DNA of 64,000 nucleotides from contig NZ_FRAJ01000005.1 of the NCBI RefSeq assembly GCF_900142285.1, positions 1 to 64,000 on the forward strand. The letters are read 5' to 3'. The DNA is from Caminicella sporogenes DSM 14501. Its GTDB lineage: Bacteria; Bacillota; Clostridia; Peptostreptococcales; Caminicellaceae. Below the pieces are notes generated by a model. It saw only the letters and a program-made list of their open reading frames with translations, searched no databases and was not told the DNA's origin. Shown here one piece after another: positions 1 to 8,679 of the stretch. Numbering within the stretch: the stretch's first letter is position 1; each line of letters opens with the position of its first letter. The position numbers and the translations under genes are program-made.

Positions 1-516
1 TATTGTTACTTTCCTTGCAAATTTAGTTAAGTATATTGCTTCTTCTACTGCTGAGTCCCCTCCTCCTATTACAAATACTTCTAAGTCTGTGAAAAAGTCT
101 GCATCACATGTTGCACAGTATGATACTCCTTTTCCTGTCAATTCTGCTTCCCCGGGTACTCCCAGCTTTCTTGGTGTTGCTCCTGTTGCTATAATTACTG
201 CTTTTGCTTTGTATTCTTCTTTTTCTCCTTTAACTTTCTTTATCTTTTCACTAAAATCTACTTCCACTACATTGTCTTTCTTTCTCTGTGCTCCAAATTC
301 TTCTGCCTGCTTTACCATTCTTGCTATAAGACTTGGTCCTGTCGCATTTTCTATTGAACCTGGATAATTTGCTACTTCATTTGTTGTTACTATTTGTCCT
401 CCTGCTTTATTTTTTTCTAATATCAATGTTTTCATCTTCGCCCTTGCTGCATACAATCCTGCTGCTAAACCTGCAGGTCCCGAACCTATAATTACTACAT
501 CGTAAATTTCACTCAT
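1..516 (-). CDS. trxB: Thioredoxin reductase, N-terminal 172 residues (partial, runs off left edge)
   Basis: FAD/NAD(P)H-dependent flavoprotein that reduces thioredoxin. I translated this from the minus strand. The N-terminus carries the FAD-binding dinucleotide motif VVIIGSGPAGLAAGLYAAR (residues about 7-25), then GGQIVTTNEVANYPG, the redox motif CATCDADFF near residue 135, and the start of the NAD(P)H motif VFVIGGGDSAVEEA. The ATG at 516 follows an AGGAGG-type ribosome site. It lies 20 bp downstream of grdX and the tandem glycine riboswitch, so it is most likely the thioredoxin reductase that supplies electrons to glycine reductase (the grd-linked copy) rather than a general housekeeping copy. 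The rest of the gene and presumably trxA and grdE/A/B/C/D lie beyond position 1. Confidence 0.93.
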   Translation of the reverse strand, partial: MSEIYDVVIIGSGPAGLAAGLYAARAKMKTLILEKNKAGGQIVTTNEVANYPGSIENATGPSLIARMVKQAEEFGAQRKKDNVVEVDFSEKIKKVKGEKEEYKAKAVIIATGATPRKLGVPGEAELTGKGVSYCATCDADFFTDLEVFVIGGGDSAVEEAIYLTKFARKVTI

Positions 517-536
517 CTTAATTCCTCCTCATATAA

Positions 537-926
537 TTAATAAAATTGGTCTATACTATCTATACCACTTCTAATTAAACAATAATCAATAAATCTGCAA
601 TCATCTAAAACTCTTTCAGAATATTTAGGAAGCTTTTTTTGATTGATAAATTTTTCTGCAGCAATTATACTTTCCTCTATAATCGCTAAAGAATCAAAAT
701 CCATATTACCTTTGTCAAAACTTATTACGACAGATTTAAAAGGAGTTTCATTTGGCTTAACACTACCTGATAATGGATGAGTTAATAATTTATGTCCTTC
801 ATGAATTTTATCACGTACGCATTTTAATACATCTAAGTAACTAAAATCTTCATTAAAGATTATATCCACATTTTTATGAAATTTTTCACAAACTAATCTA
901 TTGTTTGTAACAATTATTTTTTTCAA
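537..926 (-). CDS. grdX: GrdX family protein
   Basis: Small protein of unknown biochemical role that is the usual first gene of glycine reductase operons. The family signature is clear: it opens with LKKIIVTNNRLV and has HEGHKLLTHPLSGSVKPNE near the middle, followed by PFKSVVISF. The frame is open back to 1040, but the extra N-terminal residues are not family-like, and a GAGGTGG ribosome site sits 5-6 bases before the TTG at 926, giving 129 residues, the usual length. It lies immediately downstream of the glycine riboswitch and 20 bp before trxB. Expression should therefore follow intracellular glycine. Confidence 0.9.
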   Translation of the reverse strand: MKKIIVTNNRLVCEKFHKNVDIIFNEDFSYLDVLKCVRDKIHEGHKLLTHPLSGSVKPNETPFKSVVISFDKGNMDFDSLAIIEESIIAAEKFINQKKLPKYSERVLDDCRFIDYCLIRSGIDSIDQFY

Positions 927-1037
927 GTAGTCCACCTCAAAATATGTATTTGTTTTGTAAACGTTTTCAAATATCGAACAAGAAACAATTTTAAGTTTTA
1001 AAAACAAACATATAAATTGCTTGAAATAAAAATTATA

Positions 1038-1080
1038 CAAAAAAATGGAGCAATAGCTAACCTAAGTTGCCATATGCTCC
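1038..1080 (-). terminator. Riboswitch expression-platform terminator
   Basis: Minus strand: GGAGCA (1080-1075) pairs with TGCTCC (1052-1047), followed by a run of T. The 5' arm of the hairpin overlaps the 3' side of the second glycine aptamer's P1 helix (ACAGAGGAG), so aptamer folding and terminator folding should exclude each other. This is the expected arrangement for a glycine-activated transcriptional switch. Confidence 0.75.
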
Positions 1081-1262
1081 TCTGTTTTTTACCTGAGAGA
1101 TTCTTTCAATTTATAATAAATATAAATTGAAATTGCCCCTTCGGTGCTTTAAAGCTTTCCAGAGCTCTGTCTAGATACGGTCCTTTTGCCTGAGATCTTT
1201 ATTGTTACTGGCATAGTAACAACTTATACCTTCGGCGGTCTTTCGACTCTCTCCCGTATCCT
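1075..1262 (-). promoter_or_regulatory. Tandem glycine riboswitch (gcvT-type, two aptamers)
   Basis: On the minus strand two glycine-aptamer cores follow each other. The upstream one (about 1168-1262) has GGGAGAGAGTCGAAAGACCGCC, GCCGAAGG and the closing ATCTCAGGCAAAAGGACCGT. The downstream one (about 1075-1167) has CTCTGGAAAGCTTTAAAG, CACCGAAGGGGCAA and ATCTCTCAGGTAAAAAACAG. The order, short linker and paired core motifs are those of the cooperative two-aptamer architecture. It precedes grdX-trxB, so it should turn on the glycine reductase operon when glycine is abundant. A terminator-like hairpin overlaps its 3' end. Confidence 0.95.
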
Positions 1263-1510
1263 TCATCCAGCGACAATTATTCAATTTTTAAATACTTCTA
1301 TTTTCAAAATTAAATTCCCCTATAGTAATTATATATGACTAATCAAATCATTACAATACTATTTTTAAATTTTTCCTAAATTTAATAATTTATAACTTGA
1401 TATTGCAAGTTGCAAGTCTTGTCAATCCTTTCTAACTCTCAGTAACAAGTAAGTTCTCAGCTCTCAGTAAGGTAATAGATTACAGAAAAAAATTTCTCTA
1501 AAATCTTTTT

Positions 1511-1552
1511 TCAATTCTCAATTTTCAATTCTCAATTTTCAATTCTCAATTT
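1511..1552. repeat. Three perfect 14-bp tandem repeats
   Basis: TCAATTCTCAATTT occurs three times without mismatch, just downstream of the DUF362 gene and about 250 bp upstream of the grd riboswitch. The surrounding 1380-1510 stretch also contains repeated CTCAGTAA-type words. No coding potential is seen in 1281-1580. Confidence 0.9.
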
Positions 1553-1580
1553 CACTTTAACTCTTAACTAACCTAAAGTA

Positions 1581-2693
1581 TCATTTCACTTCAATAATTT
1601 CATACTCTTTGCTTCCCAAACCTATTTTTTCTGCATAATCAAATATATAACTAGGATTTACATTTTTGTGTATATGTTTAAACTTATCTTCTCCGGGATT
1701 AATATTTACATTAATCTCCGTATTAGGTAGAGGTGCTTCATTATTTATTAAATCATAACATGCTTTATCAAGAGCAACTGGGTCCAAAGATGCTAAAACA
1801 CCTATATCTCTTACAATTGGTGCATCACTCCATGGTACACAATCGCAAAGAGGTGTAACATTCATAACAAAATTTATATAGCCCACTTTCTCTTTCTTAT
1901 TTTTAACTGCTCCATAGGCATATTCTGCCATCTTTTCTAAAAACACATCGTTATTTGTTGCCCATTGGACTTTTATAGCTCGTAATCTACATGCTGTAGT
2001 ACACTCTCCACATCCAATACATTTATCGTGATCTATTTTAGCTTTACCGTCTATTATTTCTATACATTTTTTAGGACACCAATTGACACAAATCCCACAG
2101 CCTACACATTTCTTTTTTATTACATCAGGTTTTGCATCTGAATGCTGCATTTGTTTTCCTGAAGCCGTAGCACACCCCATAGCCAAATTTTTAATAGCAC
2201 CTCCAAACCCTGCCAGAGCATGTCCTTTACAATGCGAAAGCACTATCATAGAATTTGAATTAAAAATTTCACCTGCTATTTTGACTTTATCAAAATTTTT
2301 TAAATTCACCTCAACTTCAATAGAATTTTTACTAAACAAACCGTCAGCTATAATAATTGGAGCACCAACTACCGAATATGCAAATCCATTTTCTATTGCT
2401 GTTATTAAATGATCTACACTATTTGTTCTGCTTCCAGTATAAAGTGTATTTGTATCTGTCAAAAAAGGTTTTGCTTCATATTCTTTGATTTTATCTACTA
2501 TTTGTCTTACAAAAACCGGATGTATATATCCATGATTGCCCTTCTCTCCAAAATGAAGCTTTACTGCAGTTTGTTCTCCTTTTTCCAATATTTTATTTAA
2601 TTTAGCACTATCAAAAAGCCGTTTAAGTTTATTTGATAAATTGTTCTTTTTAGAATTTGACCTTAAATTAATAAAATAAACTTTACTACCCAA
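1581..2693 (-). CDS. DUF362 domain protein with internal double 4Fe-4S ferredoxin
   Basis: Predicted cytoplasmic iron-sulfur protein of unknown substrate, 370 residues. DUF362 sequence flanks a bacterial-type ferredoxin insert at roughly residues 190-245, with two cysteine clusters CVGCGICVNWCPKKC and CIGCGECTTAC. The start is the TTG at 2693 because GGAGGG lies 6 bases before it; the ATG further upstream at 2714 has no ribosome site. A second, differently arranged DUF362 protein is encoded at 7482-8630. Family members are annotated only as iron-sulfur proteins, so no reaction is assigned. Confidence 0.85.
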   Translation of the reverse strand: MGSKVYFINLRSNSKKNNLSNKLKRLFDSAKLNKILEKGEQTAVKLHFGEKGNHGYIHPVFVRQIVDKIKEYEAKPFLTDTNTLYTGSRTNSVDHLITAIENGFAYSVVGAPIIIADGLFSKNSIEVEVNLKNFDKVKIAGEIFNSNSMIVLSHCKGHALAGFGGAIKNLAMGCATASGKQMQHSDAKPDVIKKKCVGCGICVNWCPKKCIEIIDGKAKIDHDKCIGCGECTTACRLRAIKVQWATNNDVFLEKMAEYAYGAVKNKKEKVGYINFVMNVTPLCDCVPWSDAPIVRDIGVLASLDPVALDKACYDLINNEAPLPNTEINVNINPGEDKFKHIHKNVNPSYIFDYAEKIGLGSKEYEIIEVK

Positions 2694-2727
2694 TTTTTTC
2701 CCTCCATTCTTCATTATTAAAGGTATT

Positions 2728-3570
2728 TTATTCAGCTATAAAAAATATTGCTAATGTTCCTGGTCCTGTATGACTTCCAATAGTACATCCAATATCAGTT
2801 ACTACTATCTCACTAGGTCTTAATTCTTTTTCAATCATTTCTTTTAATCTTTTTACACCTTCTATATTTGCAGAATGTCCAAGTCCTATTTTACTACCTG
2901 TTTTAAGTCCCCTTTTTATACATATATCTATTAAAGATTTGTACAACTTTTTAGTTCCTCTCACTTTATCTATCGGTTCAACTACACCGTCAATAATAGC
3001 AAGTATCGGTTTTACATTCAATAAAGTTCCAAGAACCATTTTTGCAGTACTTAATCTGCCATTTCTGTGTAAATATTCAAGTGTATCTACTGAAAATATT
3101 TGCTGTGCTCCTTTTATCATTTCTTTTATTTTTTCAATTATTTCTTCAAAAGATTTCTTTTGTTTAGCCATTTTAGCTGCTTCTAATACAATCATACCTA
3201 GTCCATAAGACAAACAGCGAGAATCAAAAACATATATATTATTCGTTCCAATGTCTTTCTTAGCCAATAACGCAGATTGATATGTACCACTAACTTTACT
3301 TGAACCATTAATAATTATTATTCTTTCATATCCTGAATTCAATGCTTCTTTAATGGCTTTTTTAAATTCATTAGGCGATACTTGAGATGTACTCGGAATT
3401 TCATGACTTTCCTTTAACATTTCATAAAATTCTTGAGGTTTAATATCTATACCATCTTTAAATTCCTTTGTTCCAAATCTTACAGTAAGCGGTATAATTG
3501 AAATATCATATTCATGGGCCAATTCTCTAGGAATATCTGATAAACTATCTGTAATTATTTTTATTTTCAT
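2728..3570 (-). CDS. DegV family fatty-acid-binding protein (copy 1)
   Basis: 280-residue DegV/FakB-type protein. FakB members bind one fatty acid and present it to the kinase FakA. It opens with the family motif IITDSLSDIPRELA, has STSQVSPNEF (residues about 60-70), a GSSKVSGTYQSA loop and the C-terminal HTGPGTLAIFF. It is a tandem paralogue of the next gene (3594-4433), with 23 bp between them. No fakA-like kinase is in the window, so the partner must lie elsewhere. Confidence 0.92.
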   Translation of the reverse strand: MKIKIITDSLSDIPRELAHEYDISIIPLTVRFGTKEFKDGIDIKPQEFYEMLKESHEIPSTSQVSPNEFKKAIKEALNSGYERIIIINGSSKVSGTYQSALLAKKDIGTNNIYVFDSRCLSYGLGMIVLEAAKMAKQKKSFEEIIEKIKEMIKGAQQIFSVDTLEYLHRNGRLSTAKMVLGTLLNVKPILAIIDGVVEPIDKVRGTKKLYKSLIDICIKRGLKTGSKIGLGHSANIEGVKRLKEMIEKELRPSEIVVTDIGCTIGSHTGPGTLAIFFIAE

Positions 3571-3593
3571 TCTTTAAAACCAACTCCTCTAAA

Positions 3594-4433
3594 TTATTTT
3601 ACAAATGCAACAGCTATACAGCCCGGTCCAGCATGAGTACCCACAACAGCTCCCACTTTAGACACTATAATTTCTCCTACATCAAAATTATCAATTATAG
3701 CTTTTTTTAACTCTAACATATATTCTAAATCATTTGAATGATATATTCCTATAGTTTTATCTTTAAGATTAATTTTGTTATCTTTTAACCATTTAATAAT
3801 CCATTTTATTGCCTTTTTCTTTCCTCTAACTTTGTCTTCATAAATCAATAACCCATCTTTCATAGTCAATATTGGTTTAATATTTAAAATTTTTCCTACA
3901 ACAGCTTGAGTCGCAGATAATCTCCCACCCATTTTTAAATAATCTAAATTATCCACTATAAACTTATGTACCATATTATCTCTCATATATACTACTTTAT
4001 CGGCAATTTCTTTTCTTGAAAAACCCTTTTGCACCATTCTTGCTGCTTCAATTGCCATAAGTCCCTGTCCAAATGTTACAGCTTTTGAATCAATTATAGT
4101 AATTTTATCAGTTTCTAATGAATTTTTTGCTGCAACTGCGCTGTTATATGTACCACTCAATTTAGAAGACATCAATATAACTACTGCTTCATCTCCAGAT
4201 TTTATTACGTCTTCAAATATTTTAAAAAACTCTCCATAAGTAATTTGAGAAGTAGTCGGCAATTTCTTCACTTTTTCAATCATATCAAATAATTTTTCAG
4301 CAGTTATTTCAATACCGTCTCTATAAGAACTTCCTTCAAAATTTACAATCAAGGGAATAATAGTTATATTTAATTCATCAGCAATTTTCTTAGGTATATC
4401 TGAAACACTATCCGTTATTATCCTGATTGCCAT
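3594..4433 (-). CDS. DegV family fatty-acid-binding protein (copy 2)
   Basis: 279 residues, paralogous to the gene at 2728-3570. Motifs: IITDSVSDIPKKIAD at the N-terminus, TTSQITYGEF near residue 60, SSKLSGTYNSA and the C-terminal THAGPGCIAVAF. A GAGGTGA ribosome site precedes the ATG at 4433. Two adjacent copies in Firmicutes often differ in acyl-chain preference, but nothing in the sequence tells which prefers which lipid. Confidence 0.92.
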   Translation of the reverse strand: MAIRIITDSVSDIPKKIADELNITIIPLIVNFEGSSYRDGIEITAEKLFDMIEKVKKLPTTSQITYGEFFKIFEDVIKSGDEAVVILMSSKLSGTYNSAVAAKNSLETDKITIIDSKAVTFGQGLMAIEAARMVQKGFSRKEIADKVVYMRDNMVHKFIVDNLDYLKMGGRLSATQAVVGKILNIKPILTMKDGLLIYEDKVRGKKKAIKWIIKWLKDNKINLKDKTIGIYHSNDLEYMLELKKAIIDNFDVGEIIVSKVGAVVGTHAGPGCIAVAFVK

Positions 4434-4620
4434 ACTTCTACTTTCACCTCACTAAGTCTAAAATTATATAAATTTGCAATTATAAAAAGTAAATATACTA
4501 ATTTATCATTCAATATAAATATAAATTAATGGTTAACAAAAAAATAAATATGTTAAGTTTCTAAACATACACTTATATAAAAATATAATACAATTTTTAA
4601 ATTCTAATTACAAGATAAAC

Positions 4621-4651
4621 AAAAGACTCCCACTCATAAGCAGGAGTCTTA
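4621..4651 (-). terminator. Intrinsic terminator after the Na/Pi cotransporter gene
   Basis: Minus strand AAGACTCC / GGGAGTCTT arms around a 10-base loop, followed by TTTGTTT, a few bases after the stop at 4655. Confidence 0.85.
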
Positions 4652-4654
4652 TAA

Positions 4655-6277
4655 TTATCTATTAGCATCTATAACAGCTAAAGCAATATTAGATGCATGA
4701 TCTGCTATTCTCTCAAGATTACTTATTATATCTAGGAAAATAACTCCAGATGTAGGTATACATTGCTGTTTACTCAATCTAGATATATGATTAGCTCTTA
4801 AATTCTTTTCCATTAAATCTATTTCGCCTTCTCTTTCGACTACTCTTTGAGCTATTTTAGTATCTCCAGTCTTAAGTGCTGTTAAAGCTTCTTTATAAGA
4901 TTTAACAACTCTTTCATGCATTCTAGTTAATTCAGATATAGCTTCATCAGAAAATTTTAATTTATTTTCTACTCTATATACTGCTAGTTCAGCTAAATTA
5001 TCAGCATGGTCTCCAACTCTTTCTATATCATTTATAGTATTAAATAAACCATCAATAATTTCTCTTTGTTTACTAGATATTTCTGTGTTAGATATTTTCA
5101 AAAGATAATTTGCTATTTCTCTCTCCATCTCATTTATTATCTTTTCAAATTTAAATGTTTCTGCAGCAATTTTTTCATCTGCTTTGAAAAAAGCTTCCAT
5201 TGCTTTTCCATATGATTCTAATGTTACATTACCCATATGAAGTACTTCTTTCATAACTTGAACCATAGCTACAGAAGGTGTTTCCAAAATTCTCTCATCA
5301 AGATATTTTATACCTTGAATTTCTTTTTCTTCATTTGGATCATAAGGAATTATTTTTTTAACTATATAAACAAGTATTGAAGCAAATGGCAATAATATTA
5401 AAGTATTTGCAATATTGAATAATGTATGTGCATTTGCCAACTGTCTAGCAGGATCATCAGACATTGATGTAACAATCTTTATAGTCGGATTTGCAAGGAA
5501 AATTATAAACAATACAGTACCTATGACATTAAATAACATGTGTACTAATGCAGCTCTTTTAGCAGTTTTATTTGCACCTATACTAGAAATCATTGCTGTT
5601 ACACAAGTACCTATATTTGTTCCCAATACAACTGGAAAAGCTGATTCTATAGGCAAAAGCCCTTGACTTGCCAAAGCAATAAGCAATCCAGTAGTAGCAC
5701 TACTACTCTGAATTATTGCTGTAACTGCGAAACCAGAAAGTATCGCAAGTGCCTTATCAGATATGTTATTTCCACCAAAACTTAAAAGCAAGTTAGTAAA
5801 ACCTTCATACTGCCTTAAAGGATTAACGGCATCTTTCATAAAATGCATACCAATAAATAATATACCAAAACCAATTAAAATTTCAGCAACATTTTTAACT
5901 TTTCTATTTGATGAAAAAAGCCATATTCCTACTCCTATACCTACAGATACAGGTGCAATTTCCGTAAAGTTTATTGAAGCTAATTGTGCCGTAATAGTAG
6001 TACCTATATTTGCTCCCATGATTATTCCTACTGCCTGTGTTAAAGACATAATACCTGCATTTACAAATCCTACTACCATTACCGTTGTAGCACTACTGCT
6101 CTGTACTATCATTGTAACTACAGCACCAACTAATACTCCCATTATTCTATTACTGGTTAAAACTTCTATGATTTTTTTCATCTTATCTCCTGCTGACTTT
6201 TCTAGTCCAGCAGCCATTACGTTCATTCCATAGAGAAATAAACCTAATCCTCCTATTAGTCCAAAAAAGATTTCCAT
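4655..6277 (-). CDS. Na/Pi cotransporter family protein with C-terminal PhoU-like domain
   Basis: Membrane protein for sodium-coupled phosphate uptake, 540 residues. Residues about 1-310 are the Na/Pi cotransporter repeat pair, each carrying the QSSSATT signature (VQSSSATTVMVVGF and IQSSSATTGLLIAL). Residues about 340-535 are two PhoU-like helical bundles (IERVGDHADNLAE, LERIADHASNIAL). ATG at 6277 has AGGAGG 7 bases upstream; the in-frame TTG one codon earlier is too close. The promoter region holds nine Pho boxes (6296-6405), so phosphate-starvation control by a PhoP/PhoB regulator is strongly suggested. Confidence 0.93.
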   Translation of the reverse strand: MEIFFGLIGGLGLFLYGMNVMAAGLEKSAGDKMKKIIEVLTSNRIMGVLVGAVVTMIVQSSSATTVMVVGFVNAGIMSLTQAVGIIMGANIGTTITAQLASINFTEIAPVSVGIGVGIWLFSSNRKVKNVAEILIGFGILFIGMHFMKDAVNPLRQYEGFTNLLLSFGGNNISDKALAILSGFAVTAIIQSSSATTGLLIALASQGLLPIESAFPVVLGTNIGTCVTAMISSIGANKTAKRAALVHMLFNVIGTVLFIIFLANPTIKIVTSMSDDPARQLANAHTLFNIANTLILLPFASILVYIVKKIIPYDPNEEKEIQGIKYLDERILETPSVAMVQVMKEVLHMGNVTLESYGKAMEAFFKADEKIAAETFKFEKIINEMEREIANYLLKISNTEISSKQREIIDGLFNTINDIERVGDHADNLAELAVYRVENKLKFSDEAISELTRMHERVVKSYKEALTALKTGDTKIAQRVVEREGEIDLMEKNLRANHISRLSKQQCIPTSGVIFLDIISNLERIADHASNIALAVIDANR

Positions 6278-6295
6278 CAATAATCCTCCTCTAAA

Positions 6296-6405
6296 TTAAC
6301 ATAGAATTAACATACAATTAACATAATACTATATTTCGACAAAAGTTTTGTTAAGTTTATGTTAAATGTTAAATATAAGTTAAGTTTGTGTTAATTCTAT
6401 GTTAA
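6296..6405 (-). promoter_or_regulatory. Pho-box array (PhoP/PhoB operator) upstream of the Na/Pi gene
   Basis: On the plus strand TTAACA occurs at 6296, 6307 and 6318 (exact 11-bp phase). The reverse word TGTTAA, or one-mismatch AGTTAA, occurs at 6349, 6360, 6367, 6378, 6389 and 6400 (11-bp phase in two groups). Read in the direction of the gene, the distal six are TTAACA direct repeats lying upstream of a TATAGT -10 at 6328-6333, and the proximal three are inverted and fall in the leader. TTAACA repeats with about 5-bp gaps are the established PhoP-binding pattern in Firmicutes. Confidence 0.85.
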
Positions 6406-6415
6406 TTTATACCAT

Positions 6416-6886
6416 TTAAAACATATTTGGAAATGAATGTTGTCTTAATACTTCATATAAAACAATAGCTACTGAGTTTGATAAATTTAAAGACCTTGCT
6501 CTAGCATCTTTTATCATAGGGATTTTTATACATCTATCCTTATATTTTTTATGAATTTCATCAGGGAGTCCTGCAGTTTCCTTCCCAAAAACTAAAAAGC
6601 AGTTTTCTTCGTATTTTACATCTGTATATATTTTTGCCCCTTTTGTAGTTGCAAAATAAAATTTTCCATCTGGATATTTCTCAAAAAATTCTCCTAGATT
6701 TTCATAAATATGAATATCTAAAAAACGCCAATAATCCAATCCAGCTCTTTTTAAATATTTATCTTCTAAAGAAAATCCTAAAGGTTTAATCAAATGCAGA
6801 CTGCTGCCAGTAATAGCACATGTTCTAGCTATATTGCCTGTATTTTGAGGTATATCAGGCTGATATAGTACTATATTAAAAGCCAT
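6416..6886 (-). CDS. trmL: tRNA (cytidine(34)-2'-O)-methyltransferase TrmL (SpoU family)
   Basis: SAM-dependent SPOUT methyltransferase that modifies the wobble ribose of leucine tRNAs. The 156-residue length and motifs fit: IVLYQPDIPQNTGNIARTC at the N-terminus (motif 1), LVFGKETAGLP (motif 2, residues about 97-107) and ARSLNLSNSVAIVLYE (motif 3). AAAGGAG lies about 10 bases before the ATG at 6886. It follows cheX by 7 bp and may be co-transcribed with it. Confidence 0.93.
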   Translation of the reverse strand: MAFNIVLYQPDIPQNTGNIARTCAITGSSLHLIKPLGFSLEDKYLKRAGLDYWRFLDIHIYENLGEFFEKYPDGKFYFATTKGAKIYTDVKYEENCFLVFGKETAGLPDEIHKKYKDRCIKIPMIKDARARSLNLSNSVAIVLYEVLRQHSFPNMF

Positions 6887-6893
6887 ACTGCAT

Positions 6894-7355
6894 CTACTCC
6901 TTTACTACTATGTTTATTTCGACTCTATCATTGTCAGCCTCTAGTGGAACACATATATTCTGCATATGATCTGTAGATATTGACATACTCTGCCCCATCA
7001 TCAAACTTGGAGGAGTTATGTCTATCTTGATTCCTTGATTGTATAAAAGAGTCGCAGAATTTCCCATTATCATATTTCCAAGTTCAGATAAAGCACTTCT
7101 AGCTATTTCATCTAATTCTGCAACAGGCATACCACCCATCATACCCGAAACTATTTTTAAAGCCGTAGATTTGTCTATGTCTATAATAGCTTGTCCCTTT
7201 AAATCTCCTGTTATACCAATTAGTATAAGCACACTTTTAGCATTAAAAGGACTTTTTTTCAAAAATGGTTTACCTACTTTAAATTCAATATTTGTCATTT
7301 GAGTTATTACTTCCTTACTAGCTTTTATAAATGGATTAACATGTTCAGCCTTCAT
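6894..7355 (-). CDS. cheX: Chemotaxis protein CheX (CheY-P phosphatase family)
   Basis: 153-residue CheX/CheC-like protein that dephosphorylates CheY-P in motile bacteria. It has the family's central helix ELDEIARSALSELGNMIMG (residues about 80-98), containing the conserved E-x2-N phosphatase motif, followed by DITPPSLMMGQ. GGAGGA precedes the ATG. No other chemotaxis or flagellar gene is in the window, so it is an isolated member here. Confidence 0.9.
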   Translation of the reverse strand: MKAEHVNPFIKASKEVITQMTNIEFKVGKPFLKKSPFNAKSVLILIGITGDLKGQAIIDIDKSTALKIVSGMMGGMPVAELDEIARSALSELGNMIMGNSATLLYNQGIKIDITPPSLMMGQSMSISTDHMQNICVPLEADNDRVEINIVVKE

Positions 7356-7481
7356 TATATTCCTCCTATTTCGATTTTAGTATTTATAATTTCTATATAT
7401 AATATTTCTACCAACAAAAATAAATTTAAAACAACAAAATAATTATTATTTTAAAAAATTTTTGTTCAGATTTAATATATT

Positions 7482-8630
7482 TTACCACTTTGTAATCATG
7501 TCTAAAATCCAAGGTCTGTGAATTTTTACTGCCTTTTTAGGACATAATTCCTGACAACAAAAACATCTTATGCATTTATCTAAATTTACTTCTGGCTTTC
7601 CATTTATCATTTTTATTGCCTTTGGAGGACAGCTTTTTTCACAATCCCTACAGCCTATACAAATATCATGATGAAAAACAGGCTTTGGTTTTAATATGTT
7701 ATTTAAATATCTTTCTAAAAACTTAGGAATCTTGCCTTTCAAAAAACTTATGCTTCTAATTTTTGGAACCTTAAAATCTTCTATTTTAAAATCTTCTATT
7801 TTTCCTCCAATTAATAATATATCTTCTAAATTCCCTTTAACAATTCCTCTCTCAATACACCTCATAATAGTTGGAACATTAGAAGGTTTTATATTTATTA
7901 TTGAAGTTGCTACAACATCTAGATGATATGGACTTGTCGAAGCTATAACTGCACCTACTTTTCTAGGTTTTCCTGCTGATGGTCCTTCTCCTTCCATGCC
8001 TACAATTCCATCCATAAATGAAAGAATGGGATTTCCACACAAACAAATATCTACCAATGCATCTGAAAACTCCTCTATCTTTGGCATTTTAAAATGATAT
8101 TCAGCCTTTAAAAGCCCCGGTATAATGCCAAACATATTTTTAACTGCTCCTGTAAACATAACCATTCCATGTGTTTTAAGTTTCGATACGGAAATTACCT
8201 TATCTACTTTTTTTAAAACCTCAATAACAGTCATTTTTTTTAATAATTTGCCATGTTCATTAATAACTTCAACTGAATTTGTATTATAGTTAAGAACTGC
8301 TCCTGTTATCTGTGCAACTTCTTCCATTCCAGTTGCTTTATAAATTCCTCTAAGTATTTTTTCATTAAAAGGTCCACCAGGACTATCTCCTATTATTATT
8401 TCTGCTCCATTTTCAATCAATACATCTGCCAATGCCCTTACAAAAATTGGATGAGTCGTAGTAGCTTCTTCTGGCTTTTTCTTCATAAGTAAATTCAACT
8501 TCAAAAGCACTTTTTCGCCTTTTTTTATATATCTGTCTATTCCTCCTAAATTCATAAAACTCTGTTTTATAGATTCCTTCACATCTTCATATATATACTC
8601 ATCACATCTAATTAAAGACACTTTTTCCAT
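7482..8630 (-). CDS. DUF362 domain protein with C-terminal double 4Fe-4S ferredoxin
   Basis: 382-residue iron-sulfur protein. The DUF362 domain fills residues about 1-300 (LKLNLLMKKKPEEATTTHP, VISVSKLKTHGMVMFTGAVK), followed by a ferredoxin domain at about 325-370 with CIGCRDCEKSCPPKA and CIRCFCCQELCPKKA. Unlike the gene at 1581-2693, the clusters are at the C-terminus, not inside the domain. Substrate and role are unknown. Confidence 0.85.
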   Translation of the reverse strand: MEKVSLIRCDEYIYEDVKESIKQSFMNLGGIDRYIKKGEKVLLKLNLLMKKKPEEATTTHPIFVRALADVLIENGAEIIIGDSPGGPFNEKILRGIYKATGMEEVAQITGAVLNYNTNSVEVINEHGKLLKKMTVIEVLKKVDKVISVSKLKTHGMVMFTGAVKNMFGIIPGLLKAEYHFKMPKIEEFSDALVDICLCGNPILSFMDGIVGMEGEGPSAGKPRKVGAVIASTSPYHLDVVATSIINIKPSNVPTIMRCIERGIVKGNLEDILLIGGKIEDFKIEDFKVPKIRSISFLKGKIPKFLERYLNNILKPKPVFHHDICIGCRDCEKSCPPKAIKMINGKPEVNLDKCIRCFCCQELCPKKAVKIHRPWILDMITKW

Positions 8631-8679
8631 ATCAAAACCTCTGCTTTCATAAATGTTTTCACTTTTATAAATTACTTAT

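Noticed and set aside
89-367. Open frame on the plus strand inside trxB
   Set aside because: It is the shadow of the minus-strand trxB reading frame, which has clear FAD and CxxC motifs.
2728-4433. Two DegV genes as one frameshifted gene
   Set aside because: Each has a full start, complete family motifs and its own ribosome site; they are tandem paralogues.
5415-6233. Plus-strand open frames inside the Na/Pi gene
   Set aside because: They mirror the transporter on the other strand, lack ribosome sites and show no family motifs.
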